NCBI RefSeq assembly: GCF_003364295.1 | Contig: NZ_NXLO01000004.1 | Location: 62,001-126,000, forward strand | Direction of reading: 5' to 3' | Length of the DNA stretch: 64,000 nucleotides | Origin: Helicobacter sp. MIT 99-5507 | GTDB taxonomy: Bacteria > Campylobacterota > Campylobacteria > Campylobacterales > Helicobacteraceae | Shown: positions 36,200-46,758 of the stretch, piece by piece | Numbering within the stretch: the stretch's first letter is position 1 | Layout of the letters: every line of letters starts with the position of its first letter | Program-made: the position numbers and the translations under genes | The notes under the pieces: model-generated | The model's database searches: none | Told to the model about the DNA's origin: nothing | The model's input: only the letters and a program-made list of their open reading frames with translations

Positions 36200-36712
36200 A
36201 TGCAAAAGGCTGTATTTTTTGATAGAGATGGCATTGTAAATGTTGATACACAATATATTTATAAAATAGAAGATTTTGTATATGTAGATGGGTTTTTGGA
36301 TTTATTTAAATCTTGTAAAAACAAAGGTTATTTGCTATTTATCGTTACAAATCAATCTGGGATTGGCAAAGGATATTATTCATTGCAGGATTTTTTAAAA
36401 TTAAGTTCATTTATGCAAGATGATTTAAAATCTAGGCTTGGATTTTCTTTTGATAAGATTTATTATTGTGCTCATGATGTAGATTTTAAATGTGAATGCA
36501 GAAAGCCAAATATTGGGATGATAAAGCAAGCATTGAATGATTTTGATATAGATTTAAAGCAATCTTATATCATTGGCGATAAAGAAAGCGATGTTGAAGC
36601 TGGTATAAATAGTGGCATAAATACAACTATCTTGTTTTCTACAAAAAATGTAGCTTCAAAAGCGGATTTTGTTGTAGATTCTCTTTATCAAGTAAATAGT
36701 ATAATAAAATAA
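36200..36712 (+). CDS. gmhB: D-glycero-D-manno-heptose-1,7-bisphosphate 7-phosphatase
   Basis: A 170-residue HAD phosphatase. Motif I is FFDRDGIVN (6-14), motif II is VTNQSGIG, a Cys/His zinc-binding segment (CAHDVDFKCECRKP) follows, and motif III/IV is GDKESDVEAGINSG. These are GmhB features. It makes the 1-phosphate in ADP-heptose synthesis. It is followed within 26 bases by hldD, so the four heptose genes form one unit. Confidence 0.94.
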   Translation: MQKAVFFDRDGIVNVDTQYIYKIEDFVYVDGFLDLFKSCKNKGYLLFIVTNQSGIGKGYYSLQDFLKLSSFMQDDLKSRLGFSFDKIYYCAHDVDFKCECRKPNIGMIKQALNDFDIDLKQSYIIGDKESDVEAGINSGINTTILFSTKNVASKADFVVDSLYQVNSIIK

Positions 36713-36738
36713 TCTTTTTTATATATGAAGGGTGTATT

Positions 36739-37743
36739 GTGAAATATATTTATGATGATTTAAAAGATAAAAATATTTTAATTACAGGTGGAGCAGGGTT
36801 TATTGGTAGTAATATAGTGCATTATCTAAATAGATATCATGGAGAATCTAAAATATTTATATTTGATAAATTTAGAGATAATACAACTTTTGAAAATGGA
36901 AATTTAACTTCGCTTGGGCATTTTAAAAATCTATTAAATTTTAAAGGTGAAGTTATAGTTGGAGATTTGGCAAATAGCAATGATTTGAAAAAATTAGATA
37001 AATATAAATTTGATTATATTTTTCATGAAGGTGCGATTTCTGATACTACTTGCAAAAATCAAGAATTGATAATAAAGACAAATTTTGAGAGTTTGGATTA
37101 TTTTATAAATAAGATAAAAGAGAGTGAAGGGGTATTGATTTATGCATCATCTGCTGCGACATATGGCAATTCAAAAGCTCCAAATATAGTCGGTAGTGGA
37201 GAATCTCCAGAAAATGCATATGGATTCTCAAAGCTATTAATGGATATGAAACTTCGTGAAATTATTCAAAATAATGAAGATGAAAATTTTAAAATTATTT
37301 CCCTTAGATATTTTAATGTATATGGAAGTAGGGAATATTTCAAAGGCTCTACCGCGTCAATGATATTACAGCTTGCTCTTCAAGCCCTAAGAAACAAAAA
37401 GGTTAAGTTATTTGAGTTTGGTGAGCAAATTAGGGATTTTGTATATATCAAAGATGTAGTTCAAGCAAATATAAAAGCCATAGAAGTAAATAAAAGCGGA
37501 ATCTACAATGTAGGAAGTGGAGTTGCTAGAAGTTTTAATGATATTGTAGATATTTTAAAATTGCATATTGGTGATTTTGAAGTAGAATATATAAAAAATC
37601 CTTATAGCTTTTATCAAAATCATACACAAGCAGATATATCACAAACTATAAAAGATTTATTTTATGAGCCTAGATATACTCTAGAATCTGGAATAAAAGA
37701 TTATATTGATGAAATAAAAAGGATATACAAAGATACAAAATGA
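36739..37743 (+). CDS. hldD: ADP-L-glycero-D-manno-heptose-6-epimerase
   Basis: A 334-residue SDR epimerase, TTG or GTG start region resolved to GTG 36739 after GAAGGG. It has NITGGAGFIGSN-type NADP binding, YASSAATYGN, and YGFSKLLMD (Tyr-x3-Lys), then SLRYFNVYG and EFGEQIRDFVYIKDV. It epimerises ADP-D-glycero-D-manno-heptose to the L form used in the LPS inner core. It overlaps hldE by 4 bases. Confidence 0.94.
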   Translation: MKYIYDDLKDKNILITGGAGFIGSNIVHYLNRYHGESKIFIFDKFRDNTTFENGNLTSLGHFKNLLNFKGEVIVGDLANSNDLKKLDKYKFDYIFHEGAISDTTCKNQELIIKTNFESLDYFINKIKESEGVLIYASSAATYGNSKAPNIVGSGESPENAYGFSKLLMDMKLREIIQNNEDENFKIISLRYFNVYGSREYFKGSTASMILQLALQALRNKKVKLFEFGEQIRDFVYIKDVVQANIKAIEVNKSGIYNVGSGVARSFNDIVDILKLHIGDFEVEYIKNPYSFYQNHTQADISQTIKDLFYEPRYTLESGIKDYIDEIKRIYKDTK

Positions 37744-39128
37744 ATGATTTATTTAATTACAAGCCAAATATTTTAGTTGTAGGTGATTTGATGCTTGATA
37801 GCTATATTTATAGTGAATGTAGTCGAATTTCACCTGAAGCACCTGTGCCTGTATTAAATATCAAAGATGAAAATAATCGTCTAGGCGGTGCATGCAATGT
37901 AGCAAATAATCTTTTAGCTTTTGGTGCAAATGTGTCATTGTGTGGCTTTATAGGTGATGATTATGATGGCAAGATTCTGTTATCAATGCTACAAAATATC
38001 CATATTGATACAAAATTTATAAAAATTTTATCAAATTATCATACGATTAAAAAAACAAGACTAATAGCACAAAATCAGCAAATAATGAGAGTTGATAAAG
38101 AATGCGATAAGGTTTATTTTGATTTTTCTACTCTTTTAGATGATATAGCTTTAAGTATTCAAAATTTTGATAGCGTGATTTTAAGCGATTATGCAAAAGG
38201 TGCTCTACCTACGCAATTTACACAAGATTTAATCACTCTAACAAATAAATATAATAAGCCAATTTTATGCGACCCAAAAGGCATAGACTATTCAAAATAC
38301 AAAAATGCAACCATTATCACTCCAAATAAAAAAGAAGCCCAAAGTGCAACTAATATTAAAATAGATTCTAATACCTCTCTTTTTGAAGCAGGGTTTAGGC
38401 TAAAAAATGAGTTAAATTTAAAATATTCAATTATCACCCTTAGTGAAGATGGTATGGCTATTTTTGGTGATGATATGATAAAGATTCCAACTCTTGCTAA
38501 AGAAGTATTTGATGTAACAGGTGCAGGCGATAGTGTGATAGCAGCTCTTGCTTTTGGGCTATCTTGTGGGCTTGATATAAATGAGAGTGCAAAATTTGCA
38601 AATGCAGCAGCAGCTGTAGTTGTAGGTAAAGTTGGTAGTGCAACTGCAAAATTATGCGAAATAATAAATTATAATTACGATTTATCATATATTGATGATA
38701 AATTGCTAATTAAGAATCTAAAAAAAGATGGCAAAAAAATCGTATTTACAAATGGTTGTTTTGATATCTTGCATCGCGGACATATAACATATCTAAAAGA
38801 AGCAAAAAGTTTTGGTGATATTTTGGTTGTTGGATTAAATAGTGATAATTCTGTGCATAAATTAAAAGGTGATAATCGACCTATTAATAACCAAGATGAT
38901 AGATTATTTATGCTTAAAAATTTGTCTTGTGTTGATTTTGTGATTCTTTTTGATGAAGATACACCTTATAATCTAATCAATGAAATAAGACCAGATATTT
39001 TGGTAAAAGGTGGAGATTATAAGGATAAAGAGGTTGTCGGTAGTGATATTATCAAAGATGTAAGGATTGTTGATTTTGTAGCAAATAAAAGCACAACAAA
39101 TATTATTAATAAAATCAAAGGAATTTAA
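37740..39128 (+). CDS. hldE: Bifunctional heptose-7-phosphate kinase / heptose-1-phosphate adenylyltransferase
   Basis: A 462-residue two-domain protein. The N-terminal ribokinase-like domain (about 1-315) has [23 protein letters not shown] and the kinase anchor [15 protein letters not shown] near 258. The C-terminal domain (about 330-462) is a nucleotidyltransferase with [17 protein letters not shown] and a KGGDY motif. It phosphorylates heptose-7-P and then adenylylates heptose-1-P. The fused form is typical of this pathway in proteobacteria and Campylobacterota. Confidence 0.95.
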   Translation: MNDLFNYKPNILVVGDLMLDSYIYSECSRISPEAPVPVLNIKDENNRLGGACNVANNLLAFGANVSLCGFIGDDYDGKILLSMLQNIHIDTKFIKILSNYHTIKKTRLIAQNQQIMRVDKECDKVYFDFSTLLDDIALSIQNFDSVILSDYAKGALPTQFTQDLITLTNKYNKPILCDPKGIDYSKYKNATIITPNKKEAQSATNIKIDSNTSLFEAGFRLKNELNLKYSIITLSEDGMAIFGDDMIKIPTLAKEVFDVTGAGDSVIAALAFGLSCGLDINESAKFANAAAAVVVGKVGSATAKLCEIINYNYDLSYIDDKLLIKNLKKDGKKIVFTNGCFDILHRGHITYLKEAKSFGDILVVGLNSDNSVHKLKGDNRPINNQDDRLFMLKNLSCVDFVILFDEDTPYNLINEIRPDILVKGGDYKDKEVVGSDIIKDVRIVDFVANKSTTNIINKIKGI

Positions 39129-39129
39129 A

Positions 39130-39696
39130 ATGAAAGATTTTATACAAAGTGAGTTTTTTTCACATATTGATACTGCTCAAAGCACTTTGAAATTATTAGT
39201 TGATGATATATCTAAAGCTTGTGATATTATGATTAAGGCATTAAAAGCTGGTAATAAAATAATGGTTTGTGGAAATGGAGGTTCAGCTGCAGATTCTCAA
39301 CATTTCGCAGCAGAATTAAGTGGTAGATATAAATTAAATAGAGAAGCTATAAGTTGTGTGGCTCTTAGCACTGATACTTCAGCAATAACTGCTATTGGTA
39401 ATGATTTTGGATTTGAATTTATTTTTTCAAGACAAGTTGAAGCACTGGCAAAATATGGAGATGTTTTGCTAGCAATTTCTACAAGTGGTAATTCTGCTAA
39501 TATCATAAAAGCAGTAAATGTGGCTAAATCAAAAGGTTGTAGTGTAGTAGGATTAAGTGGCAAAGGAGGCGGTGAGCTAAATGCTTGCTGTGATTTAAAT
39601 ATTGTTATTCCAAGCTCAAATACCCCTAGAATCCAAGAAATGCATTTGATTATTGAGCATACGATTTGTGATATTTTAGAGAGAGAACTTGCATGA
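39130..39696 (+). CDS. gmhA: Sedoheptulose-7-phosphate isomerase
   Basis: A 188-residue SIS-domain protein with [20 protein letters not shown] (about 49-68) and [10 protein letters not shown] near 117, characteristic of GmhA. It converts sedoheptulose-7-phosphate to heptose-7-phosphate, the first step of the heptose branch. It directly follows hldE, and an unknown gene overlaps its stop by 4 bases. Confidence 0.95.
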   Translation: MKDFIQSEFFSHIDTAQSTLKLLVDDISKACDIMIKALKAGNKIMVCGNGGSAADSQHFAAELSGRYKLNREAISCVALSTDTSAITAIGNDFGFEFIFSRQVEALAKYGDVLLAISTSGNSANIIKAVNVAKSKGCSVVGLSGKGGGELNACCDLNIVIPSSNTPRIQEMHLIIEHTICDILERELA

Positions 39697-40259
39697 GTAG
39701 TGAGATAGTATTTCCTAATATGCAAGATTTCTTTTTAGATAAAGCAAAAGATGGGATAATAATAAAATACGCAGATATATTTTTTGGCAAATATTTTATA
39801 TATATCCTAACACCACAAAATATTTTATATCCTTGTGTCATCTATAGCCATACAATGCATCCAAATGAATACATAAAACACAATAAGCCTTTTGTTCATT
39901 TTTGTAATTGTAATGAGCTTTGGAGTATATATGATAAAGATTCTACGATACTAAAAGCTAAGATTCCAAGCAATAGATTGTTTGATTTTCAAGTAGGATT
40001 AGGAAGGCATAGCTCAAATAAATTATTTTATAATGTAGAGCTTCCATTTTGCACTAATTGCATAAAAATATATGAGAGATTATTTTTGAAGTTTTTTGCT
40101 AATGAAAAATTTGAAATATGGAATATGTTATTTTCAACAAAAAGAGTAATAAAGATAGAAAAAATAGCAATTGAAGATTCTATAAATTTAGATTCTAGAT
40201 TCTGTGCATCAGATGTTGAAATTGGCAATGGTTTCTTTTATTTAAATAGAATAGATTAG
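39693..40259 (+). CDS. Unknown protein with paired CxC/CxxC cysteines after the heptose genes
   Basis: A 188-residue soluble protein not recognised as a known family. It overlaps gmhA by 4 bases, so it is co-translated with the heptose genes. Four cysteines stand out: CNC at 71-73 and CTNC at 120-123, possibly one metal site; a fifth is at 48 and a sixth near 179. No signal peptide or membrane segment is seen. The position suggests a link to LPS core or to heptose metabolism, but this is only inference. Confidence 0.75.
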   Translation: MSSEIVFPNMQDFFLDKAKDGIIIKYADIFFGKYFIYILTPQNILYPCVIYSHTMHPNEYIKHNKPFVHFCNCNELWSIYDKDSTILKAKIPSNRLFDFQVGLGRHSSNKLFYNVELPFCTNCIKIYERLFLKFFANEKFEIWNMLFSTKRVIKIEKIAIEDSINLDSRFCASDVEIGNGFFYLNRID

Positions 40260-40282
40260 AAGTATTTAAACAAAGGATATAA

Positions 40283-40792
40283 ATGGCATTAGTTGGCAAT
40301 CTTTATAATCTTGAAATGATGTTTAATAAAAGCGAGGCTTTGCAAGTTTTGTATAAATATTTATCAGAATCTCTAGATTCTAATTTAGATACTTATAAAC
40401 GCATTACTAATCTTGATTGTAAAAATGATAGGATAGAAAATAGAGTAGATATAGGTTTTGGAATGATTGCAATTGAGCAAAGCTATAAAGTAAATGATGG
40501 AAATTTTGAATCTCATAATAAATATATTGATTTTCAGCTTATGATAAAAGGTGCTGAATATATGGAATTTGGCAGTATAAATGATTTTGAGATTTCTAGT
40601 GAATATGATGAAAATAAAGATGTCATTTTGTATCATAAAAATAATAATACATCAAAGATACTATTAAAAGAAAATACTCTAGCGGTATTTTTTCCATATG
40701 ATGTGCATAGAGGTGGGCTTAGGGTTGATTGTGATATAGTCTATAAAAGTGTTATTAAAGTTCCACATAAATTATTAAAATTTTATTTTTAG
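40283..40792 (+). CDS. YhcH/YjgK/YiaL family protein
   Basis: A 169-residue cupin-like (DUF386) protein. The core KYIDFQLMIKGAEYMEFGSI and the late FFPYDVHRGGL with its His are typical of the family. Relatives include EbgC and sialic-acid-associated YhcH proteins and are thought to act on or bind sugars. It follows the unknown gene by 23 bases and directly precedes a DUF2147 protein. A role in sugar handling is inferred from the family. Confidence 0.85.
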   Translation: MALVGNLYNLEMMFNKSEALQVLYKYLSESLDSNLDTYKRITNLDCKNDRIENRVDIGFGMIAIEQSYKVNDGNFESHNKYIDFQLMIKGAEYMEFGSINDFEISSEYDENKDVILYHKNNNTSKILLKENTLAVFFPYDVHRGGLRVDCDIVYKSVIKVPHKLLKFYF

Positions 40793-41293
40793 ATGTCTAA
40801 ATTCGCCATAATTTTTATTTTTATTTGTTTTGCATATAGCAATGATTGCCCTAGTATAAATGATATAACTGGATATTGGCTAAGCCCAAAAGATGAAATA
40901 ACAGGCAGAAGTGCTATTGTAAAGATTATAAAAAAAGATGGTAAATATTTTGGTTATAAAGTTGTATTTTTAGATTCCTTGCCTAGTCAAAATGATGTAA
41001 ATAATGATAAATATTCTCTAAGAGATAGAGCTATTATAGGCAGTGTTTATATTTATAATTTAGAGCGTAATGCAAGCAATTCATACATAAATGGCAGATA
41101 TTATGATTTTAATATAGGAAAGACATTTCATACTCGTTTGAAACTAGAATGCAATGAACTTATTTTTATCATTAGTGTAGATAATATCGGCATGCTTGGT
41201 TCAAAGCGGATTTATAAGTATATTTCAAAAGATGATGTAAAATTTTATATCAAAGATGAAGTGATGCCAGATTTTAGTGGTATAGATAATTAA
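40793..41293 (+). CDS. DUF2147-type exported protein
   Basis: A 166-residue protein with a signal peptide (about 1-16, FAIIFIFICFAYS) and a beta-rich body. DITGYWLSPKD and SAIVKIIKKDGKYFGYKVV match the start of DUF2147, and the central ING-x-Y-DF-x-IGKT segment is also typical. DUF2147 proteins are small periplasmic lipocalin-like proteins without a clear role. The ATG directly follows the YhcH stop. Confidence 0.8.
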   Translation: MSKFAIIFIFICFAYSNDCPSINDITGYWLSPKDEITGRSAIVKIIKKDGKYFGYKVVFLDSLPSQNDVNNDKYSLRDRAIIGSVYIYNLERNASNSYINGRYYDFNIGKTFHTRLKLECNELIFIISVDNIGMLGSKRIYKYISKDDVKFYIKDEVMPDFSGIDN

Positions 41294-41309
41294 TTAAAGG
41301 AGACTTGTT

Positions 41310-41906
41310 TTGAGATTTGATAGAATGTTTTGGCAATGGATATTTGGTGTATTTTTTTTAGTATGGATTATCTTTAGTGCTCCAAAACTTAACTATTTAG
41401 GCTTATTTAATATCATTGGTATTTTTTTATTATTTATTGGAATCTTAGGCAGGCTTTATGCTACATTGTATATTGGTGGGATAAAAAATGGCGGAAGAGA
41501 TGGCAATAGTTTTGTTAGTGATGGTATTTATAGAGTATGCAGGAATCCGCTTTATTTCTTTTCTTTTGTAGGATTGCTTGGAATTTTATTTTTAAAAGGA
41601 CAATTGATTTTAGTGATAGTAGGGGCAATATTATTTTTGCTTATATATAGATTCACGATTTTAGGGGAAGAAAGATTTTTGAGTGATAAATTTGGAGATT
41701 CTTATAAGGAATTTTTAAAAAACACACCTAGATTCTTTCCTGATTTTTCTAGATTTAAATATAGTGAGAGATTGGAGATTAGACCATTTTTCTTGCATAA
41801 AGAAATAAAAAGAGCATTTGTATGGCTTCTTGGAGCTCTTTTTATATATATAATATCAATATTGCAGAATCTTGGATTCTTGCCTGTGTTAATTATGATT
41901 TATTAG
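41310..41906 (+). CDS. Isoprenylcysteine carboxyl methyltransferase-like membrane protein
   Basis: A 198-residue polytopic protein of the ICMT/PEMT family, TTG start with AAAGGAGA upstream. The core GIYRVCRNPLYFFSFVGLLG and the EERFLSDKFGDSYKEF block form the SAM-binding half seen in bacterial members. Substrates of bacterial forms are mostly unknown; phospholipid or other lipid methylation is possible. It has five membrane segments. It converges on ligA, overlapping 18 bases. Confidence 0.82.
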   Translation: MRFDRMFWQWIFGVFFLVWIIFSAPKLNYLGLFNIIGIFLLFIGILGRLYATLYIGGIKNGGRDGNSFVSDGIYRVCRNPLYFFSFVGLLGILFLKGQLILVIVGAILFLLIYRFTILGEERFLSDKFGDSYKEFLKNTPRFFPDFSRFKYSERLEIRPFFLHKEIKRAFVWLLGALFIYIISILQNLGFLPVLIMIY

Positions 41907-43832
41907 GATATTTAATTCATATTCATTTAAGATTCTAATACCAAGCTCACGTGCTTTATCTAGCTTGCTACCAGCATTAATTCCAGCTATGAGCATAGTG
42001 GTTTTTTTGCTGATACTTGAGCTTATATTTGCACCTAGATTCTCCAATCTCTTTGCCATTTCATCTCTGCTTATTGAAAGTGTGCCTGTAATAACGACTA
42101 TTTCTCCATTTAGTATGCCATTGTTTTTTTCTATTGTTGGTTGTATTATCTTTAATAATTCATTTATTAGTTCTTTATTTGTTTCCATAAAAATAGTTAA
42201 TGACTTTGCACTTTCGCTTCCTATGCCATCTACTGCTATTAATTCATCATAGCTTATATCAAAGATTCTAAATCCAAATAATTCAACTAGCTTTTTGCTT
42301 GCATTTTCACCGATATGTTCTATCCCTAAGGCATTGATAAATCGCCATAGTTCGATATTTTTGCTTGATTGTATAGAATCTAATACATTTTGTATCTTTT
42401 TTTCTTTCCAGCCCTCTTTGTTTTCAAGCATTTCTCTAGTGATTTTGTATATATCTAATATATTATTTATGATTTTTTCTTCAAATAAAAAATCAATTAT
42501 CTTATCGCCAAGCCCCATCATATTCATAGCTTTTTTGCTGCAAAAATGAATGATAGAATTTTTCACCCTTGCTTTGCATTGTAGATTCTGGCATTTTATA
42601 AGTATATTTTCTACCAACAGCTCGCTATTGCATATTGGACAAAAAGATGGCTTGCTGATTTTTATCTCATTTCCATTTCTTAGCTCTTTTATGGGTTTTA
42701 TGATTTTTGGTATTACATCTCCACTTCTTATTATTAATACATTATCATTAATTCTTATATCTTTTTTTTCTATCTCTTCAAAATTATACAATGTAGCTCT
42801 ACTTACGCTTGCACCTTCTATATTTATAGGTTCTAGCTCCGCAACTGGTGTAATTACTCCGCTTCTACCAACACTAAAACTAATATCTAGAATCTTTGTT
42901 TGTTTTTCAATAGGTGGAAATTTGTAAGCTACGGCAAATCTTGGATTTTTAGCTGTATATCCAAGTGAATTTTGTAAATTTAAACTATCAAGTCTTACTA
43001 CCATACCATCAAGCATGATATCATATGTATGTCGAATTGAAATTAGCTTATTATAAAATGCTTCTACTTCATCTAAATTATTACATTTAGTGCTTAGTTT
43101 TGTATCTATAAAGCCAAATTTTTTAATCATATTTAATCTATTAAAAAAACTATTTTCATCAATATCAAAATATCCAAAACCCCAAGGAATAAATTTTAAT
43201 TTTCTTTTTTTTGTGATCTTAGAATCTAGCTGTCTTAGGCTACCTGATGCGGCATTTCTAGGATTTGCAAATATACTTTCATTATTTTGCATTCTTTCTT
43301 TATTTATTTTTTCAAAGTCATATTTATTGATGATAACTTCACCTCTAATTTCGATTTTATCAAGATAAGGAATGCTAAGAGGGATAGAATTTATCATTTT
43401 TGCATTTTCTAAGATGCTTTCTCCTGTATTTCCATCACCCCTTGTTGCAGCACTAATTAATACACCTTTATCATATGTGAGATTCAAACTTGCTCCATCA
43501 AATTTTGCATCACACATAAAAGTAATATTTGTATCATATTTGTTGATTCTATTTTTCCAAGCATTCAATTCATCAAAATTAAATACATCATCTAAGCTCC
43601 ACATTCGCTCAATATGTGTAATTTTTTCAAAATTTTCTTTTATCTTATCACCAACCCTTTGTGTTGGTGAAGTGCTATCTATGTGATTTGGATTATCTTT
43701 TTCATAAGCTACTAATTCAAAATACAATCTATCATATTCATCATCACTTGTAATCGGGTCATCTAAAACATAATAGTGATGAGCCATTTTTTTTAAAAGT
43801 TCTGTTTTTTCTTTATAAGTTTGAAAATCCAT
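41889..43832 (-). CDS. ligA: NAD-dependent DNA ligase
   Basis: A 647-residue ligase. The nucleotidyl domain carries the AMP-lysine in CDAKFDGASL (near 108), with RGDGNTGE following. The OB fold contains VGRSGVITPVAELEP. The four-Cys zinc finger (CPIC...CQNLQC) is near 395-415, helix-hairpin-helix motifs follow, and a BRCT domain ends the protein (from GEIVVITGTLS). It joins Okazaki fragments and repairs nicks. From memory, ligA-cheV-aspS is also the H. pylori order, though ligA here points the other way. Confidence 0.96.
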   Translation of the reverse strand: MDFQTYKEKTELLKKMAHHYYVLDDPITSDDEYDRLYFELVAYEKDNPNHIDSTSPTQRVGDKIKENFEKITHIERMWSLDDVFNFDELNAWKNRINKYDTNITFMCDAKFDGASLNLTYDKGVLISAATRGDGNTGESILENAKMINSIPLSIPYLDKIEIRGEVIINKYDFEKINKERMQNNESIFANPRNAASGSLRQLDSKITKKRKLKFIPWGFGYFDIDENSFFNRLNMIKKFGFIDTKLSTKCNNLDEVEAFYNKLISIRHTYDIMLDGMVVRLDSLNLQNSLGYTAKNPRFAVAYKFPPIEKQTKILDISFSVGRSGVITPVAELEPINIEGASVSRATLYNFEEIEKKDIRINDNVLIIRSGDVIPKIIKPIKELRNGNEIKISKPSFCPICNSELLVENILIKCQNLQCKARVKNSIIHFCSKKAMNMMGLGDKIIDFLFEEKIINNILDIYKITREMLENKEGWKEKKIQNVLDSIQSSKNIELWRFINALGIEHIGENASKKLVELFGFRIFDISYDELIAVDGIGSESAKSLTIFMETNKELINELLKIIQPTIEKNNGILNGEIVVITGTLSISRDEMAKRLENLGANISSSISKKTTMLIAGINAGSKLDKARELGIRILNEYELNILINHN

Positions 43833-43871
43833 AATACTCTTTTTAAATACAAAATTTTAAAGTTAAAATTA

Positions 43872-43877
43872 TATAAT
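43872..43877 (+). promoter_or_regulatory. Predicted -10 box for cheV
   Basis: TATAAT in AATTATATAATATCC, 46 bases before the cheV start, in the gap between divergent ligA and cheV. AAGGAGA at 43894-43900 and a closer AAGGAAAG at 43911-43918 follow; the latter is the likely ribosome binding site for TTG 43923. Confidence 0.5.
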
Positions 43878-43922
43878 ATCCAAATCTTTATTTAAGGAGA
43901 TAAAGTTGATAAGGAAAGAAAA

Positions 43923-44870
43923 TTGGTAAGTAAAATAGTAGAAAATACAGAGTTGCATTTGCTTAATGAAGTCCAATTTTTATGTTTTTTAATTGAAGAA
44001 GATGGTGAATTATATGCTACAAATGTATTTAAGGTTCGTGAAGTAGTTCATTATACTGATGTTATCACTAAAACAGAGGGTGAAGATAATGGTGTAGTGC
44101 TTGGTTTTATTACTATGCGCGGTGAATCTATTCCGCTGCTTGATTTGCGAAGATGGCTTTTTTATAATCCAGAATCTAAAGTCAATAACCTTAAAGAATT
44201 TTCCATTAATTCAAGTAAAGAACTTGTTGTTATTTGTGAATTTAGTGGATACACGGTTGGACTTAAGATTTATTCTGTAAAAAGAATCATACAAAGAAAT
44301 TGGAATGAAGTGATTACTGGAAGTCAGTATGGATTCCAAAAAAATGGTAAAGTCATTGCTACTACAAAATTTGATGATGGTAAGATTATTCAGATTCTAG
44401 ATGTAGAAAAAATGCTTAGTGAAGTATTTCCTATGGTTAGCGGTGATGAAAGTATTGGCATGCAGACACTTGAGCGCATAAATAGCAATAAGATTATTTT
44501 GCTAGCCGAAGATTCTGCATCTGTTACAAAATCAATGCAATTTATATTAGAAAAGTTTGGGCTTAGATATTATACTTTTCCAAATGGAAAGGGATTATTG
44601 CAGTTTTTAGAGCAAAGTGATAATGTCCAATCAATTGGAGCAGTTATCACGGATTTGGAGATGCCTGTAATATCTGGTTTTGAAGTATTAAAACAAATGA
44701 AAAATGATAAAAGATTTCAGCATATACCTGTGATAGTTAGCACTTCAATGAGCAGTGATTCAAATATACAAATGGCAAAATCTTTGAAGGCAGACGCATT
44801 TATCACTAAATTAAAGCCTATTGAGCTTGAATTTGAATTAAGAAAGATTCTAGAACATACTAGTTTGTAG
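43923..44870 (+). CDS. cheV: Chemotaxis protein CheV (CheW-receiver fusion)
   Basis: A 315-residue protein starting at TTG 43923. An N-terminal CheW-like domain (about 18-165) couples receptors to CheA. A C-terminal receiver domain (about 188-315) has the acidic pair in LLAEDSAS, the phospho-acceptor in TDLEMPVISG near 243, and Lys in TKLKP. Its place between ligA and aspS matches what I recall for CheV2 of H. pylori, one of three CheV paralogues there. It probably tunes adaptation or phosphate flow in chemotaxis. Confidence 0.93.
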   Translation: MVSKIVENTELHLLNEVQFLCFLIEEDGELYATNVFKVREVVHYTDVITKTEGEDNGVVLGFITMRGESIPLLDLRRWLFYNPESKVNNLKEFSINSSKELVVICEFSGYTVGLKIYSVKRIIQRNWNEVITGSQYGFQKNGKVIATTKFDDGKIIQILDVEKMLSEVFPMVSGDESIGMQTLERINSNKIILLAEDSASVTKSMQFILEKFGLRYYTFPNGKGLLQFLEQSDNVQSIGAVITDLEMPVISGFEVLKQMKNDKRFQHIPVIVSTSMSSDSNIQMAKSLKADAFITKLKPIELEFELRKILEHTSL

Positions 44871-44877
44871 TTTTTGC

Positions 44878-44883
44878 TACAAT
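44878..44883 (+). promoter_or_regulatory. Possible -10 box for aspS
   Basis: TACAAT in TTTTTGCTACAATCGC, 30 bases before the aspS ATG and just after the cheV stop. It is one base off TATAAT and has a TTG-rich upstream stretch. Confidence 0.4.
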
Positions 44884-44913
44884 CGCAAAATTAAATTTTG
44901 ATTGGATATTTTT

Positions 44914-46662
44914 ATGCTTAGAACACATTTATGTAGTAATTTAGATGAAAAAAATATTGGAGAGAGTGTAACACTTTGTGGATGGTGTAATACTTATAGA
45001 GACCATGGTGGCGTTGTTTTTATTGACTTAAGAGATAAAAGTGGTATTATTCAACTTGTTTGTGACCCTTCTAGCCCTGCTTATGAAAATGCAAGTTTGG
45101 TTAGAGATGAGTTTGTATTGATAGCAAGTGGCGTCATTAGAAGTCGTGGCGATGGCTTAGAAAATCCAAAGCTAAAGACAGGAAAAATCGAGGTTGTATT
45201 AGATTCTCTTGTTATAGAAAATAAAAGCCAAACTCCACCAATTACAATAGGTGATTTAAATACAAATGAAGAGCTAAGGCTTAGATATAGATATTTGGAT
45301 TTGCGTTCAAAAGAGTCATTTGACACTTTCAAGCTAAGAAGTGATATATCGCTTAAAGCTAGAGAATCTCTCTCAAATATGGATTTTTTAGAGGTTGAAA
45401 CTCCAATTTTAACTAGAGCTACTCCAGAGGGTGCTAGAGATTATCTAGTGCCTAGCCGTGTGCATAATGGTGAATTTTTTGCTTTGCCACAAAGTCCGCA
45501 ATTATTCAAACAACTACTTATGGTAGCTGGCTTTGATAGATATTTTCAAATTGCTAAATGTTTTAGGGATGAGGATTTGAGGGCAGATAGGCAGCCAGAA
45601 TTTAGTCAAATTGATGTTGAAATGAGTTTTTGTTCTCAAGATGATGTAATAGAAGTCGCAGAGACTTTACTAAAAGATATATTTGCGATCTGTGGGTATT
45701 CTATACAAGTGCCATTTATTCGTATGTCATATCATGAGGCTATGGAAAAGTATGGAAGCGATAAACCAGATTTGAGATTTGATTTGGCTATGGTTGATGT
45801 TGGCGAGTGTTTTGTAGATTCTAATAATGATATTTTTAAAAATATTGCAAGTAATTTAGATAAAAATAGATTTAAAGCTTTGAGAGTGCCAAATGGGGAT
45901 AGTCAATTTAGTAGAAAATTGCTTAGTGAATGTGATGATTTTGTCCGCAAATTTGGTGCTAAAGGACTTGCCTATATTCAAGCTAGAGATGGTGAGCTAA
46001 AAGGTCCTATTATAAAATTTTTAAGTGATTCTTCTTTGAAAAAAATGAAAGATTTATTAGATATAAAAGATGGTGATATTGTATTTTTTGGTGCAGGAGA
46101 AAAGCACTTGATATGGGATTATATGGGAAGGTTGAGGTTAAAAATTGCCTCTATTATGAATCTTATTAATAAAGATGAATTTAAATTTTTATGGGTTGTT
46201 GATTTTCCTATGTTTGAATATAGTGATAATAGACTAAAAGCTTTGCATCATCCTTTTACAATGCCAAGTAATATTGATGAAGAGAATCCTTTAAATATGA
46301 ATTCTATTGCCTATGATGTAGTATTAAATGGAATCGAGCTTGGTGGTGGAAGTATCAGAAATCATAAGCTTGATATTCAAAAAAAGATATTTAATATACT
46401 TGGTATTGATGAAAAACAAGCAAATGAGAAATTTGGATTCTTGCTTGATGCATTAAGCTATGGTGCCCCGCCACATGGTGGATTTGCAATAGGTCTTGAT
46501 AGATTGGTGATGTTGCTTGCAAAACAAAATAGTATTAGAGATGTTATAGCATTTCCAAAAACACAAAAAGCTACTTGTTTGCTTACAAATGCTCCAAGTA
46601 GCGTAAGTAGCGAGCAGTTGAGAGAATTAAATATTAGATTTAAAGAAAAAAGCAGTTCTTAA
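44914..46662 (+). CDS. aspS: Aspartyl-tRNA synthetase (bacterial type)
   Basis: A 582-residue class II synthetase with the OB anticodon domain ([19 protein letters not shown]), motif 2 ([20 protein letters not shown]) and motif 3 ([14 protein letters not shown]), plus the bacterial GAD insertion. Start ATG 44914 gives [10 protein letters not shown]; the frame is open 4 codons upstream. In organisms without AsnRS, including H. pylori, this enzyme also charges tRNA-Asn with Asp for amidation by GatCAB. Whether that applies here depends on an AsnRS elsewhere in the genome. Confidence 0.96.
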   Translation: MLRTHLCSNLDEKNIGESVTLCGWCNTYRDHGGVVFIDLRDKSGIIQLVCDPSSPAYENASLVRDEFVLIASGVIRSRGDGLENPKLKTGKIEVVLDSLVIENKSQTPPITIGDLNTNEELRLRYRYLDLRSKESFDTFKLRSDISLKARESLSNMDFLEVETPILTRATPEGARDYLVPSRVHNGEFFALPQSPQLFKQLLMVAGFDRYFQIAKCFRDEDLRADRQPEFSQIDVEMSFCSQDDVIEVAETLLKDIFAICGYSIQVPFIRMSYHEAMEKYGSDKPDLRFDLAMVDVGECFVDSNNDIFKNIASNLDKNRFKALRVPNGDSQFSRKLLSECDDFVRKFGAKGLAYIQARDGELKGPIIKFLSDSSLKKMKDLLDIKDGDIVFFGAGEKHLIWDYMGRLRLKIASIMNLINKDEFKFLWVVDFPMFEYSDNRLKALHHPFTMPSNIDEENPLNMNSIAYDVVLNGIELGGGSIRNHKLDIQKKIFNILGIDEKQANEKFGFLLDALSYGAPPHGGFAIGLDRLVMLLAKQNSIRDVIAFPKTQKATCLLTNAPSSVSSEQLRELNIRFKEKSSS

Positions 46663-46672
46663 TTTTTTAAAA

Positions 46673-46689
46673 AGATTCTTTTAGAATCT
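46673..46689 (+). terminator. AGATTCT/AGAATCT hairpin just after aspS
   Basis: AGATTCT (46673-46679) and AGAATCT (46683-46689) are exact inverted copies around a TTT loop, starting 10 bases after the aspS stop. No T run follows. It is another case of the heptamer occurring as an inverted pair at a gene end. Confidence 0.45.
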
Positions 46690-46758
46690 AAGCCTGCTAT
46701 TCTCAATTTACCCTTTTTTAGCAGCTTTTTAACTCCAAATAAACACCTTTCTTGTAAA

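Noticed and set aside
40385-40636. An 83-codon minus-strand frame opposite the YhcH-family gene
   Set aside because: It is fully inside a conserved gene on the other strand and shows no family sequence.
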